Shown here: in pieces, positions 7,797 through 15,239 of the stretch
Numbering within the stretch: position 1 is the stretch's first letter
How the letters are laid out: each line of letters starts with the position of its first letter
NCBI GenBank assembly: GCA_963848675.1
Contig: CAWKEY010000036.1
Span: 224,098-288,097, forward strand
Source: CAWKEY01 sp963848675
GTDB lineage: Bacteria; Pseudomonadota; Gammaproteobacteria; Methylococcales; Methylomonadaceae
DNA: 64,000 bases
Direction: 5' to 3'
The notes under the pieces: generated by a model
Database searches by the model: none
What the model was told of the DNA's origin: nothing
The model's input: the letters and a program-made list of their open reading frames with translations, nothing else
Made by a program: the position numbers and the translations under genes

Positions 7797-8258
7797 TTAT
7801 TGCGCTGCTTTCAGATGTGTTACGGCCTCTTCGGCAGCTTTTTTCGCTAAATCGGTATGACCCAATTTGCCGTGCTCAATCGCACTATCCAGGCTTTTGA
7901 TGCCGGCATCCAGGTGTTCATCGGCGACTTTCGCATGGGTTTTAGCGGTATCTGCATGTTCGGCGATGGTTTTATTTGCCTTCCTTAATGTCCTCAACAT
8001 CCTTCTTGAGATCACCAAAGCCCACTGGACCTTGCCGACATTCTTTTGGATTTTTCCTTCTATCTCCATACTTTTATCGTCCAGTACCACGCCGGTGGCT
8101 TCCTTAACTTTACCTTTGGCTTCTTCGACTCGGCCTTCTACTTGATCTTTGTTCATATGGGTCGCCTCTTCGCTTTCTGCGGCATAAGCGCCAAACGAGC
8201 AGAGAGTCAAAGTGATAACTGCCAAAAAGCCGGTGAGTTTCATGTTGTTAAATTTCAT
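7797..8258 (-). CDS. Secreted CsbD-like / SmbP-like chimera (frameshift-joined)
   Basis: A 153-residue frame in three parts: a signal peptide (MKLTGFLAVITLTLCSFGAYA), a CsbD-like part starting MNKDQVEGRVEEAKGKVKEA, and a His-rich tail (HADTAKTHAKVADEHLDAGI, then HGKLGHTDLAKKAAEEAVTH) resembling the small metal-binding protein SmbP. After GKVQ the frame reads WALVISRRMLRTLRK, while the alternative frame reads the canonical CsbD end GFGDLKKDVEDIKEGK and a stop. So a one-base loss appears to have joined CsbD to the tail. Start 8258 is chosen for its AGGAA site. Whether the chimera is functional is unknown. Confidence 0.65.
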   Translation of the reverse strand: MKFNNMKLTGFLAVITLTLCSFGAYAAESEEATHMNKDQVEGRVEEAKGKVKEATGVVLDDKSMEIEGKIQKNVGKVQWALVISRRMLRTLRKANKTIAEHADTAKTHAKVADEHLDAGIKSLDSAIEHGKLGHTDLAKKAAEEAVTHLKAAQ

Positions 8259-8314
8259 GTGTCATTTCCTGTAAAAAAGGGACTTGTGAGCATCTCGTTG
8301 CAACAGTGCTTGTT

Positions 8315-8503
8315 TTAGTCGTCTTGCTCAATTTCATCTTTGATGTCTTTCTTGAGATCACCAAAGCCGGCACGGACCTTGCCAACGTTCTTTTGGACAT
8401 TGCCTTCTATTTCCATACCTTTGTCATCCAATACCTTGCCGACGACTTCCTTGACTTTACCTTTGGCTTCATCGACTCGGCCTTTTATTTGATCTTTGTT
8501 CAT
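8315..8503 (-). CDS. CsbD family stress protein (copy A)
   Basis: 62 residues from ATG 8503 (CCAGGAGACGCTC upstream). MNKDQIKGRVDEAKGKVKEV, VLDDKGMEIEGNVQKNVGKV and GFGDLKKDIKDE are the complete CsbD pattern: a small, charged helical protein induced by general stress in many bacteria. Upstream DNA carries the 16-bp motif at 8612 and is recognisably homologous to the region upstream of the copy at 11212. Confidence 0.92.
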   Translation of the reverse strand: MNKDQIKGRVDEAKGKVKEVVGKVLDDKGMEIEGNVQKNVGKVRAGFGDLKKDIKDEIEQDD

Positions 8504-8611
8504 GAGCGTCTCCTGGTTTTTATTTAGCCATGACCAAGTAGCCATGACTTAGGCGTGGGATGATATTTCCCAGCGCTCAGTTAAAATATACCGCTAAAAT
8601 CAGATAGGGTC

Positions 8612-8627
8612 TGTGCGTCAGCGAACA
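8612..8627. promoter_or_regulatory. 16-bp near-palindrome, site 3
   Basis: TGTGCGTCAGCGAACA, 109 bases upstream of the CsbD copy A start. On the gene strand an AT-rich TATATTTT lies about 20 bases further downstream, a plausible -10 region. Confidence 0.45.
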
Positions 8628-8646
8628 GAGAGACTGAGTCATCAAT

Positions 8647-10278
8647 CTATCGGTGCATCGTTTTGAGTGCATTCAAGAGAACGCCGACATCATGCTGGCC
8701 TTTGAATACCGGCGGGATTTCTTTTTCCATATCAAGTAGCGTATAGACCGCGGTTAGCGCGGACCTTATAGAATATTCAACGGTAAACACCACATCATCG
8801 GGCAGCTCGCAGAATTGCCCGATAAAGGCGAAATTCTTGGCGCCAACGGGCACCACATCGGGCCGGTCGCCTTTGACTCTGGGCATGAATTGGCTGGTGA
8901 TGAACGGCATCATGCACGGAATACAGTTTGCAACATCAATCATGGGCTGCGCCTTTTCGCCAAGTTTTAAATGTTGAAATAGCTCAATTAGAATTTCTTC
9001 ACCGCTACAGTCGGACATGGGTTTATTGACGAAATTGCCGATTCTGTCCGGGAATAGGCCATAGCCCCAGAATACGAAGACATTTTCGGGTTGGTTAATA
9101 AAGTGCGGCTGATGCGCCAGCACGATACTCATAAACCAGTTCGAATCTGTCAATGTGAACAAGCCGCCGGTACCTGCCTCGTTGCCGGTAAATTCTTCTA
9201 TAAACTGGAAAAATGCCGGATCGCTCAGGGTGACGGTAAACGACTGCCACTTGGTCTGGTCAATATGTTCGGCAAACACTGCCGGGTGTCCGAAACCTGG
9301 GCGGCCCTTGGCAATGTCTTCCCATAGCGACCAGGCACCATTGGATTTATTTGAATTTAGAACGGCAGGCGAGTTCATCGTCCCCAGGCTGGAATTTTCA
9401 GTCATACAGCCCAGTGTTACAAACACCAGATCATCCGGTGCGACGGCAATACTGTTAGGCTCGCCATCGCGGGTATAACGGATGCCGTTTACCGCCCGGT
9501 GCTCACCGCCTAAATCAAAATCCAGCCCAGTCACTTCGGTGTTCAGCGAGAACTGCACGCCTTGTGCCTGAAGCCAGGTAATCAGCGGCAGTATCATCGA
9601 ATCATACTGGTTATAAGGCGTGCGCCAGACGCCGCCCATTTTGTTGAAATCAGGAAATAATTGGATAAAGCGCAACAAATAGCGCTTGAGTTCGACCACA
9701 CTATGCCAGGGTTGGAACGCAAACATGGTTGCCCACATCAGCCAGAAATTATTCTCGAAAAACGTCGGTGAAAACCAGTCTTCGATACGCTTGGCACCCA
9801 GAGAATTTTCGGAATGCATCATCAGAGAGAGCAAATCCAGGCGATCCTTTTCTGTTAACTCAAATGAGGACACATCCACTTTTTGGCCATCTCTAACCAA
9901 GCGGCATCGGGAAGAACTGACGTATTTGTGGCTGAATTCGACAATCTCATCTTTGACGCTCTTGGCCGGGTCAGTCAGCGAGGGGATGCTTGCAAACAGA
10001 TCGTAAGTGCAAACGTAGTGCTCCTCAATCATCCGGCCACCACGAATGACATAGCCTTTATCCGCTGAACCGGCGCCATCCAAACTGCCGCCAGTGATTT
10101 TAAGTTCCTCGAAAATGTGAATAGCTTCGCCCCGTATTAGGCCGTCTCGTATCAGGAAAGCGGCACCGGCGAGGGAGGCGATGCCGCTGCCGACGAAATA
10201 CGCCTTCCTGTTGCCGGGCGTCGTAGTATTTGGCTCCGCTGAAACGTGGGGGTTTTTACTTTCATGTGCGTGTTGCAT
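8647..10278 (-). CDS. ohyA: Oleate hydratase (myosin cross-reactive antigen family)
   Basis: 543 residues, close to the family norm. The FAD-binding start AYFVGSGIASLAGAAFLIRD, GGSLDGAG, GGRMIEEHYVCTYDL and GFGHPAVFAEHIDQTKWQSF are signature segments. The enzyme adds water to the cis-9 double bond of oleic/palmitoleic acid in an FAD-dependent, redox-neutral reaction, giving 10-hydroxy fatty acids. It is peripheral to the membrane and linked to detoxification or stress tolerance. It sits between duplicated csbD units, which suggests stress-related expression. Confidence 0.93.
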   Translation of the reverse strand: MQHAHESKNPHVSAEPNTTTPGNRKAYFVGSGIASLAGAAFLIRDGLIRGEAIHIFEELKITGGSLDGAGSADKGYVIRGGRMIEEHYVCTYDLFASIPSLTDPAKSVKDEIVEFSHKYVSSSRCRLVRDGQKVDVSSFELTEKDRLDLLSLMMHSENSLGAKRIEDWFSPTFFENNFWLMWATMFAFQPWHSVVELKRYLLRFIQLFPDFNKMGGVWRTPYNQYDSMILPLITWLQAQGVQFSLNTEVTGLDFDLGGEHRAVNGIRYTRDGEPNSIAVAPDDLVFVTLGCMTENSSLGTMNSPAVLNSNKSNGAWSLWEDIAKGRPGFGHPAVFAEHIDQTKWQSFTVTLSDPAFFQFIEEFTGNEAGTGGLFTLTDSNWFMSIVLAHQPHFINQPENVFVFWGYGLFPDRIGNFVNKPMSDCSGEEILIELFQHLKLGEKAQPMIDVANCIPCMMPFITSQFMPRVKGDRPDVVPVGAKNFAFIGQFCELPDDVVFTVEYSIRSALTAVYTLLDMEKEIPPVFKGQHDVGVLLNALKTMHR

Positions 10279-10564
10279 GGTGGGTTCCTTATTTTTAAGA
10301 CGGCAAGTCGGTATGGCGGTCTAATTGTTTGCCTCTATTCAACGGCACTGCTCGCCATGAATGTTTCTTTAATCAGTTAACGAAACGTCTTGTGAAGACT
10401 TTCAAGCTATTGTGAAAGTCTTAGGCGGATATTCATGAGGTGGCTTTACGGTCAAAACCGCAGTCTTTTGGAAACAAGGCGGGGCTTGGCATAGTTGAGT
10501 TCTGATAACACCAAAACAATGCCGTGCCGATGAAACTGGAGCAGCGCTAGGAGCTACGCAGTGT

Positions 10565-10786
10565 TTAGCTCTTTTTGCTCGCCATAAGCAACAGCCCGCC
10601 GCCAGCCACGATAGCCGCAACACCAGCCCAGACCGGGACATTCACTGTTTGTGTGTCTTTAACTGTTAACTCCAAGGGGCCTATCTTGGCTTCTTGGGTT
10701 TCTCGCGTATAGCTGAAACTGCCATAGACCAGCCCTAGTATGCCGGCGGTGATTAATAGGATGGCCAGGATCTTAAGTGCACTCAT
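10565..10786 (-). CDS. Small membrane protein, DUF3185-like
   Basis: 73 residues with two membrane helices (LKILAILLITAGILGLVYGS and VWAGVAAIVAGGGLLLMA) separated by a short polar loop with ETQEAKIGPLELTVKDTQTV. I recall this layout as DUF3185. Function unknown. It follows the 49-residue membrane protein on the same strand across a 9-bp hairpin. Confidence 0.75.
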   Translation of the reverse strand: MSALKILAILLITAGILGLVYGSFSYTRETQEAKIGPLELTVKDTQTVNVPVWAGVAAIVAGGGLLLMASKKS

Positions 10787-10813
10787 TTTATATCTCCAAT
10801 AAGTGACATGATT

Positions 10814-10839
10814 AGAGTTCGGTTTTGGCGCCGAACTCT
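10814..10839. repeat. Intergenic hairpin
   Basis: AGAGTTCGG (10814-10822) and CCGAACTCT (10831-10839) form a perfect 9-bp stem with an 8-base loop between two small membrane protein genes. No T run follows on either strand, so an mRNA-processing or stability role is as likely as termination. Confidence 0.5.
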
Positions 10840-10850
10840 GTCATAGTGAG

Positions 10851-11000
10851 TTACAGAACACGTCGGCCCTGAATGACACGCAACACAATCACGATGATCG
10901 CGATAACTAAAAGGATATGAATAAATCCGCCCAGCGTGTACGAGGATACCAGGCCTAGTATCCAGAGGATGACTAGAACAATCGCTAGAGTTTCAAGCAT
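10851..11000 (-). CDS. 49-residue membrane protein (lmo0937-like)
   Basis: Starts at ATG 11000 behind ACGGAGAAGCAAAA. The product begins MLETLAIVLVILWILGLVSS, continues YTLGGFIHILLVIAIIVIVL and ends RVIQGRRVL: two helices around a YTLGG turn, the pattern of the lmo0937/DUF5670 group. Function unknown. Such proteins often lie with CsbD and other stress genes, as here. Confidence 0.75.
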   Translation of the reverse strand: MLETLAIVLVILWILGLVSSYTLGGFIHILLVIAIIVIVLRVIQGRRVL

Positions 11001-11113
11001 TTTTGCTTCTCCGTAAGAGGCCATCAACTGACGGCAATAAAAAGCGGAGATAAAGCTGCGAACTTTGACCGTAGGCCGAAGCGGCGCTTGCCGATAAACC
11101 GGTGAGTTTCATG
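11001..11113 (-). pseudogene. Remnant of the MKLTG signal-peptide gene
   Basis: Behind a good ribosome site (TACAGGAGATGAAC), ATG AAA CTC ACC GG repeats the start of the secreted chimera at 8243. The leader upstream (GAACATCTCGTTG, then CTCGTTTTAGTC) also matches its counterpart there. After MKLTGL the frame becomes non-hydrophobic (SASAASAYGQ), so the signal peptide is ruined. Part of a duplicated csbD-plus-leader unit. Confidence 0.5.
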
Positions 11114-11211
11114 TTCATCTCCTGTAACAAACATATTTCGGAACATCTCGTTGAGGCGGCGCGGTTCGCCCATCTGTTTGGGCTCAACTGCACCGGCCAG
11201 CAATACTCGTT

Positions 11212-11394
11212 TTAGTCATCAAGTGCTTTCTTAATATCTTCCTTGAGATTACCAAGCCCCGACTGAACCTTACCGACGTTCTTTTGGACATTACCTTCAA
11301 TTTCCAAACCTTTGTCGTCCAACAAGACGCCAGCTGCCTCTTTGACTTTGCCTTTAACTTCTTCGACTTGGCCTTTTATTTGATCTTTGTTCAT
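11212..11394 (-). CDS. CsbD family stress protein (copy B)
   Basis: 60 residues from ATG 11394 (GGAGACCATC upstream). MNKDQIKGQVEEVKGKVKEA, VLLDDKGLEIEGNVQKNVGK and SGLGNLKEDIKKALDD give the full CsbD pattern. Most similar to copy A at 8315; upstream bases including the 16-bp motif (11506) are conserved between the two, so promoter and gene were duplicated together. Confidence 0.92.
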   Translation of the reverse strand: MNKDQIKGQVEEVKGKVKEAAGVLLDDKGLEIEGNVQKNVGKVQSGLGNLKEDIKKALDD

Positions 11395-11505
11395 GATGGT
11401 CTCCTGATAATTATTATTAGCCATAACTAAATAGCCATGGTTAAAGCACGGAAGGCTTTCTCCCGTAGCCTTTTTGGAAAATTACACGCAAAACTGAAGG
11501 CAGTC

Positions 11506-11521
11506 TGTGCGGCAGCGTACA
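11506..11521. promoter_or_regulatory. 16-bp near-palindrome, site 2
   Basis: TGTGCGGCAGCGTACA, 112 bases upstream of csbD copy B. On the gene strand TGTAATTTT follows about 19 bases downstream, at the same relative place as the TATATTTT of copy A. Confidence 0.45.
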
Positions 11522-11705
11522 GAGTTTGGTTGACTCTAAACGGATGTTCATCTGAGAGTAAAATTAAAATGCCTTTATCCAACAATTTGACAGTGGTGGA
11601 CTTGCTAGCTTCGGAACTTTTTATTTAAACGATAATCGTAGAAGTGCACGCCTTGCAACGGCGTCGAATCAGCCGCCCCCCTTGTTTTCGGCTGGTTCGT
11701 TCTTC

Positions 11706-11749
11706 AAGCCCCAAAGTATATTTATCCGCCTTTGGGGCTTTCTTTTTTT
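11706..11749 (+). terminator. Rho-independent terminator
   Basis: Perfect 11-bp stem AAGCCCCAAAG / CTTTGGGGCTT (11706-11716, 11730-11740) followed by TCTTTTTTT. It points rightwards, yet the only gene to its left is on the other strand, so it probably ends an untranslated transcript. Confidence 0.85.
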
Positions 11750-11809
11750 GCCTTGCGCACTCAAAAAATTTTCTCTGCTATGCTATTTTGCTAATGATGA
11801 CTGCTTAAT

Positions 11810-12667
11810 GTGTCTGTAATGGCCGGCTTCGAACACGAAAAACTCATTGCTTATGTCGAAAAAATGCCCGCTTTTCCCAAAAGCGTCCAGCAAGTGGTTC
11901 ATTTAACTTCAGATATCAATGCATCAGCCAAAGACATCGTCCGTGTCATTGAATGCGACCCGGTCATGACCGTAAAAATTCTTAAAGCCATCAATTCAGC
12001 TTTTTATGGCCTGCCCAACAAAATAACTTCGATACAGCGCGCCGTTGTGCATATAGGGCTTAATACTATAAAAAATCTGGCCCTCGGCGTTGCCGCGATG
12101 GGCATGCTGAAGCCCCAAAACAAGGCCAATTTTAATACTGGCGATTTCCTGTTACATGCACTGACCACTGCCTCAATCAGCCGCATACTTGCCGACCGCA
12201 TAGGGCTGTCCCCGTCTGAATGCAGCGATTGTTTCGTCGCCGGATTGCTGCACGATTTTGGTAAAGTTGTGTTCGCAGAATTTGAACCTGAAGCATTCAG
12301 ACGGGCTCTGGAGAAAAGCAAGGCTTTGCAGCTGCCCCTGGAACAAACCGAACTTGAATTTATCGGTCTCAATCATGCTCAGGCCGGCAAAATTCTGGCC
12401 GAAAAATGGGCGCTTTCTGTACTGCTGGCTGATGCCATTGCCTTTCATCATAGTCTTGAACCCAGCCTTAATCCGCTGAGAGATTGCATTTTCGCCGCCA
12501 ATCAAATCAGTAAATACCTGCAGTTTGGCGATGGCGGCAATCCGGTCGTGGACTCTTTTCCTGATTTTATTGTGGCCCGCTTCGGTTTGCCGCTAGTGCC
12601 TTTAATTGATGAACTGGGTGATTTGGCCACCATTAAAACCGATGCGCTGGCTTTTATCAGCTCTTGA
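11810..12667 (+). CDS. HDOD domain protein
   Basis: 285 residues from GTG 11810 (ATG 11819 in the same frame is equally possible; neither has a strong ribosome site). The HDOD core is continuous: MPAFPKSVQQVVHLTSD, VIECDPVMTVKILKAINSAF, YGLPNKITSIQRAVVHIGLN and FVAGLLHDFGKVVFAEF. HDOD proteins are HD-fold signalling regulators that usually lack phosphohydrolase activity. No output domain is attached. The MBL hydrolase gene follows after 15 bases. Confidence 0.88.
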   Translation: MSVMAGFEHEKLIAYVEKMPAFPKSVQQVVHLTSDINASAKDIVRVIECDPVMTVKILKAINSAFYGLPNKITSIQRAVVHIGLNTIKNLALGVAAMGMLKPQNKANFNTGDFLLHALTTASISRILADRIGLSPSECSDCFVAGLLHDFGKVVFAEFEPEAFRRALEKSKALQLPLEQTELEFIGLNHAQAGKILAEKWALSVLLADAIAFHHSLEPSLNPLRDCIFAANQISKYLQFGDGGNPVVDSFPDFIVARFGLPLVPLIDELGDLATIKTDALAFISS

Positions 12668-12682
12668 AGTCAAAGGATACCG

Positions 12683-13564
12683 ATGAAGATCAAATTCTGG
12701 GGGGTTAGAGGCTCCATTCCGACACCGGGGCCGAATACCGTCAAATACGGCGGGAATACCACCTGCCTGGAAATCAGGACAGATGACAATGATTTAATCA
12801 TTCTCGATGCCGGCACCGGTATTCACGCATTGGCGCAAGCTCTGCTGAAAGAAATGCCAGTCAACGCGCATATTTTCATCACCCATACGCATTGGGATCA
12901 TATCCAGGGTCTGCCCTTTTTTGTCCCGATTTTTATCCCGAATAACCAGATCAAAATCTACGGCGGCCTTGATCCGGTCACCAATGAACCCATTAATCGC
13001 GCCTTGTCCGTACAGTTGCAATACAGCTATTTTCCGATACGCGAGGCACAGCTTAAGGCTCGCATGGATTACCTGACGATCAAAGCCCAAGAGCCGGTCA
13101 CTATTGGCGCCGCCAAAATCACACCGATTGTGCTTAGTCACCCCGTGTTGAATTTTGGTTATCGTATTGATTGCGATGGGCGTTCAGTGTTTTTTACCGG
13201 GGATTACGAACCCCAGATTAATATCTATGATCTGCAGGATGAAGAATATGCAGAATTTCAGTCTTTTGTCGATGCCAAGCGGCAAGAAGTCATATTGGCC
13301 ATGAAAGGCGTTGATGCGCTCATTGTCGACTCCTCCTATACCAGCGCCGAATACGCCAGCAAGCAAGGCTGGGGGCATGGCACTTATGATTCGGCGATTA
13401 AACTGGCCGCCGATGCCCAGGTAAAAAAACTATTTTTTACCCACCATGAACCCACGCGCAGCGATGCCGAACTTGACTGCCTCTATCAGACCCTGCTGAG
13501 CGATCATCCCGAGACGGGGTTTGAGTTATTGCTCGCTCAAGAGGGCATTGAAGTTACACTTTGA
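12683..13564 (+). CDS. MBL-fold metallohydrolase (PhnP/cAMP phosphodiesterase-like)
   Basis: 293 residues. N-terminal MKIKFWGVRGSIPTPGP, the metal motif H68-T-H70-W-D72-H73 (HTHWDH), LSHPVLNFGYRI, FFTGDYEP and FFTHHEPTRSDAEL are typical of the metallo-beta-lactamase branch near PhnP and class II cyclic-nucleotide phosphodiesterases. Likely a Zn-dependent phosphodiesterase of unknown substrate. Its 3' end overlaps the convergent engB gene by 28 bases. Confidence 0.85.
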   Translation: MKIKFWGVRGSIPTPGPNTVKYGGNTTCLEIRTDDNDLIILDAGTGIHALAQALLKEMPVNAHIFITHTHWDHIQGLPFFVPIFIPNNQIKIYGGLDPVTNEPINRALSVQLQYSYFPIREAQLKARMDYLTIKAQEPVTIGAAKITPIVLSHPVLNFGYRIDCDGRSVFFTGDYEPQINIYDLQDEEYAEFQSFVDAKRQEVILAMKGVDALIVDSSYTSAEYASKQGWGHGTYDSAIKLAADAQVKKLFFTHHEPTRSDAELDCLYQTLLSDHPETGFELLLAQEGIEVTL

Positions 13565-14172
13565 TCGGGGGCCTCGTCAGAACCAAACAAGAGATCAAGC
13601 GCCTGATGTAATTCATCAATGCCATTTTTTTTCAACGCTGAAAATAGCTGTAAAGTAATCGGGAAATGCGTATCCTTGAGTTCTTTTTGAACCTGCAACA
13701 GTGTATTTTTTGCCGCGCCGTAAGTTAGCTTGTCCGCTTTGGTCAACAAAATATGCAGCGGCAAGCCGGTATGTTCGCACCAGGCCACCATCTGCCAATC
13801 AAATTCGGTCAACGGATGGCGCACATCCATCACCAAAACGATGCCGCATAATGACTTGCGATGCGTTAAATAATGCTCCATGAGCTCATGCCATTTTTTC
13901 TTCACCGCCACCGGCACCTTGGCATAGCCATAACCCGGCAAATCGACAAAGCGCCACTGGTCGTTAATGGCAAAAAAATTCAGCATCTGGGTTCGCCCCG
14001 GAGTTTTACTGATGCGCGCCAGTGAACCTTGCCGGGTCAGGGTATTAATCGCACTTGATTTTCCAGCATTCGAACGCCCGGCAAAAGCGACTTCTCTACC
14101 CAGATCAGCGGGCGTATTTTTGATATGGGGCGAACTGTTAATAAATTTTGCTTGATGATAAACTGGGTTCAT
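13537..14172 (-). CDS. engB: Ribosome biogenesis GTP-binding protein EngB/YihA
   Basis: 211 residues. GTPase motifs in order: G1 AGRSNAGKSS, G2 region KTPGRTQMLNFF, G3 DLPGYGYAKV and G4 TKADKL. An essential GTPase in large-subunit assembly. Divergent from cytochrome c4, a pairing also known in Pseudomonas. The convergent 28-base overlap with the MBL hydrolase is real. Confidence 0.95.
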   Translation of the reverse strand: MNPVYHQAKFINSSPHIKNTPADLGREVAFAGRSNAGKSSAINTLTRQGSLARISKTPGRTQMLNFFAINDQWRFVDLPGYGYAKVPVAVKKKWHELMEHYLTHRKSLCGIVLVMDVRHPLTEFDWQMVAWCEHTGLPLHILLTKADKLTYGAAKNTLLQVQKELKDTHFPITLQLFSALKKNGIDELHQALDLLFGSDEAPDQSVTSMPS

Positions 14173-14280
14173 CGTTGTCTCGCTTAGCTGTAATAATTAG
14201 AGTAGAATTCGATCGGGATCAAGCAGCCCTTAGAGCTTGGCGGCTATAACAAAATTACTTTATTTCGAAAGGGGAACCTG

Positions 14281-14985
14281 ATGAAGAAAAATTTGCTGGC
14301 ACTTTCAATGGCGCTGACATTTACCGCGACTACCAGTATTTTACATGCAGAAGGCAATATTAACGCAGGAAAACAAAAAGCAGCATCCTGCGCCAGTTGC
14401 CACGGAGAAACCGGTAACAGCATGGTAGCAACATTCCCCAAGCTTGCACAACAGCATTCCTCCTATCTGTATCAACAATTAAAGGCCTTTAAAGACGGTG
14501 TCCGCAAAAACTCCATGATGTCCGCCATGGCTATGCCGCTAAGCGACGAGGATATGGCCGACATTTCGGCTTATTATGAACACCAAAAGATTTCTGAAAA
14601 TGCCTTGCCTGTCCTGGATGCCGATGATGACGAAGATGAAAAGCCCGCTGAAGGCGAAGCCGGAGCCGTAGTTGAAAAAGCAGCCGACGCACCGGACCCC
14701 TTGCAGGCCATCATTGCCCAGGGCACTGATTTATACCGCAACGGCGATTTGACCAGACAAGTCTCCGCCTGTATTGCCTGCCATGGCCCTCATGGCGAAG
14801 GCAACAAACCGGCGTCATTCCCTGCTTTAAGATCGCAACATGCCGATTATTTGATAAAAGCGTTGAAAGACTTCAAGTCCGGTGAACGCAGCAATAATCC
14901 GGAAAACATGATGCACATGATCGCAAAAAAGATGACCGATGAAGAAATCAAAGCTGTTTCCTACCGTATTTCCATGATGAAATAA
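14281..14985 (+). CDS. cc4: Cytochrome c4, dihaem
   Basis: 234 residues with a signal peptide to about HAEG, then two haem c sites, CASCH (37-41) and CIACH (164-168), each with a downstream Met region (MAMPLSDEDM; MMHMIAKKMTDEEI). This is the duplicated monohaem fold of cytochrome c4, a periplasmic electron carrier to terminal oxidases. An acidic, Ala/Pro-rich stretch (about 113-140, DADDDEDEKPAEGEAGAV) lengthens the inter-domain linker beyond the usual protein. The c-type cytochrome assembly genes follow. Confidence 0.94.
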   Translation: MKKNLLALSMALTFTATTSILHAEGNINAGKQKAASCASCHGETGNSMVATFPKLAQQHSSYLYQQLKAFKDGVRKNSMMSAMAMPLSDEDMADISAYYEHQKISENALPVLDADDDEDEKPAEGEAGAVVEKAADAPDPLQAIIAQGTDLYRNGDLTRQVSACIACHGPHGEGNKPASFPALRSQHADYLIKALKDFKSGERSNNPENMMHMIAKKMTDEEIKAVSYRISMMK

Positions 14986-15239
14986 GCCGGAAATCCCCCT
15001 CTCTATTGGGTTATTGCCCTGCGTCGTAGCTGTCATTCCCCGCGGAAGACAGTGATCCACAGACAAGGTTGTTAAACAGGCGGTTTCCATGCCCGAGGAT
15101 TCCGCCCCTTGTTTTTTGCCGCTAGCGTTGGCCGTTTTCTGTAAGCTCCGATAGCGGACAGGGCAATAAGGTTTGATTATTTACAGCAGTTTTACCCACA
15201 TTCCAACCTTAAGCGGAATGCTTACCCTGATATAAAACC

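Larger units (their letters stand above)
11395..11809. other. Spacer with promoter region and candidate small RNA
   Basis: The left half is the csbD copy B promoter region (16-bp motif at 11506). The right half (about 11630-11750) carries small stem-loops (ACGCC-7-GGCGT; AGCCG-13-CGGCT) and a strong plus-strand terminator, with no protein gene on that strand. The 63-residue ORF at 11437-11628 does not look coding. Confidence 0.4.

Noticed and set aside
8612..8627. LexA-type SOS box (CTGT...ACAG)
   Set aside because: The spacing between CTGT and ACAG is 10, not the 8 of the gammaproteobacterial LexA site, and the motif fits the local 16-bp family better.
11437..11628. A 63-residue plus-strand ORF
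   Set aside because: No ribosome site or protein-like conservation, and it overlaps the csbD promoter motif.
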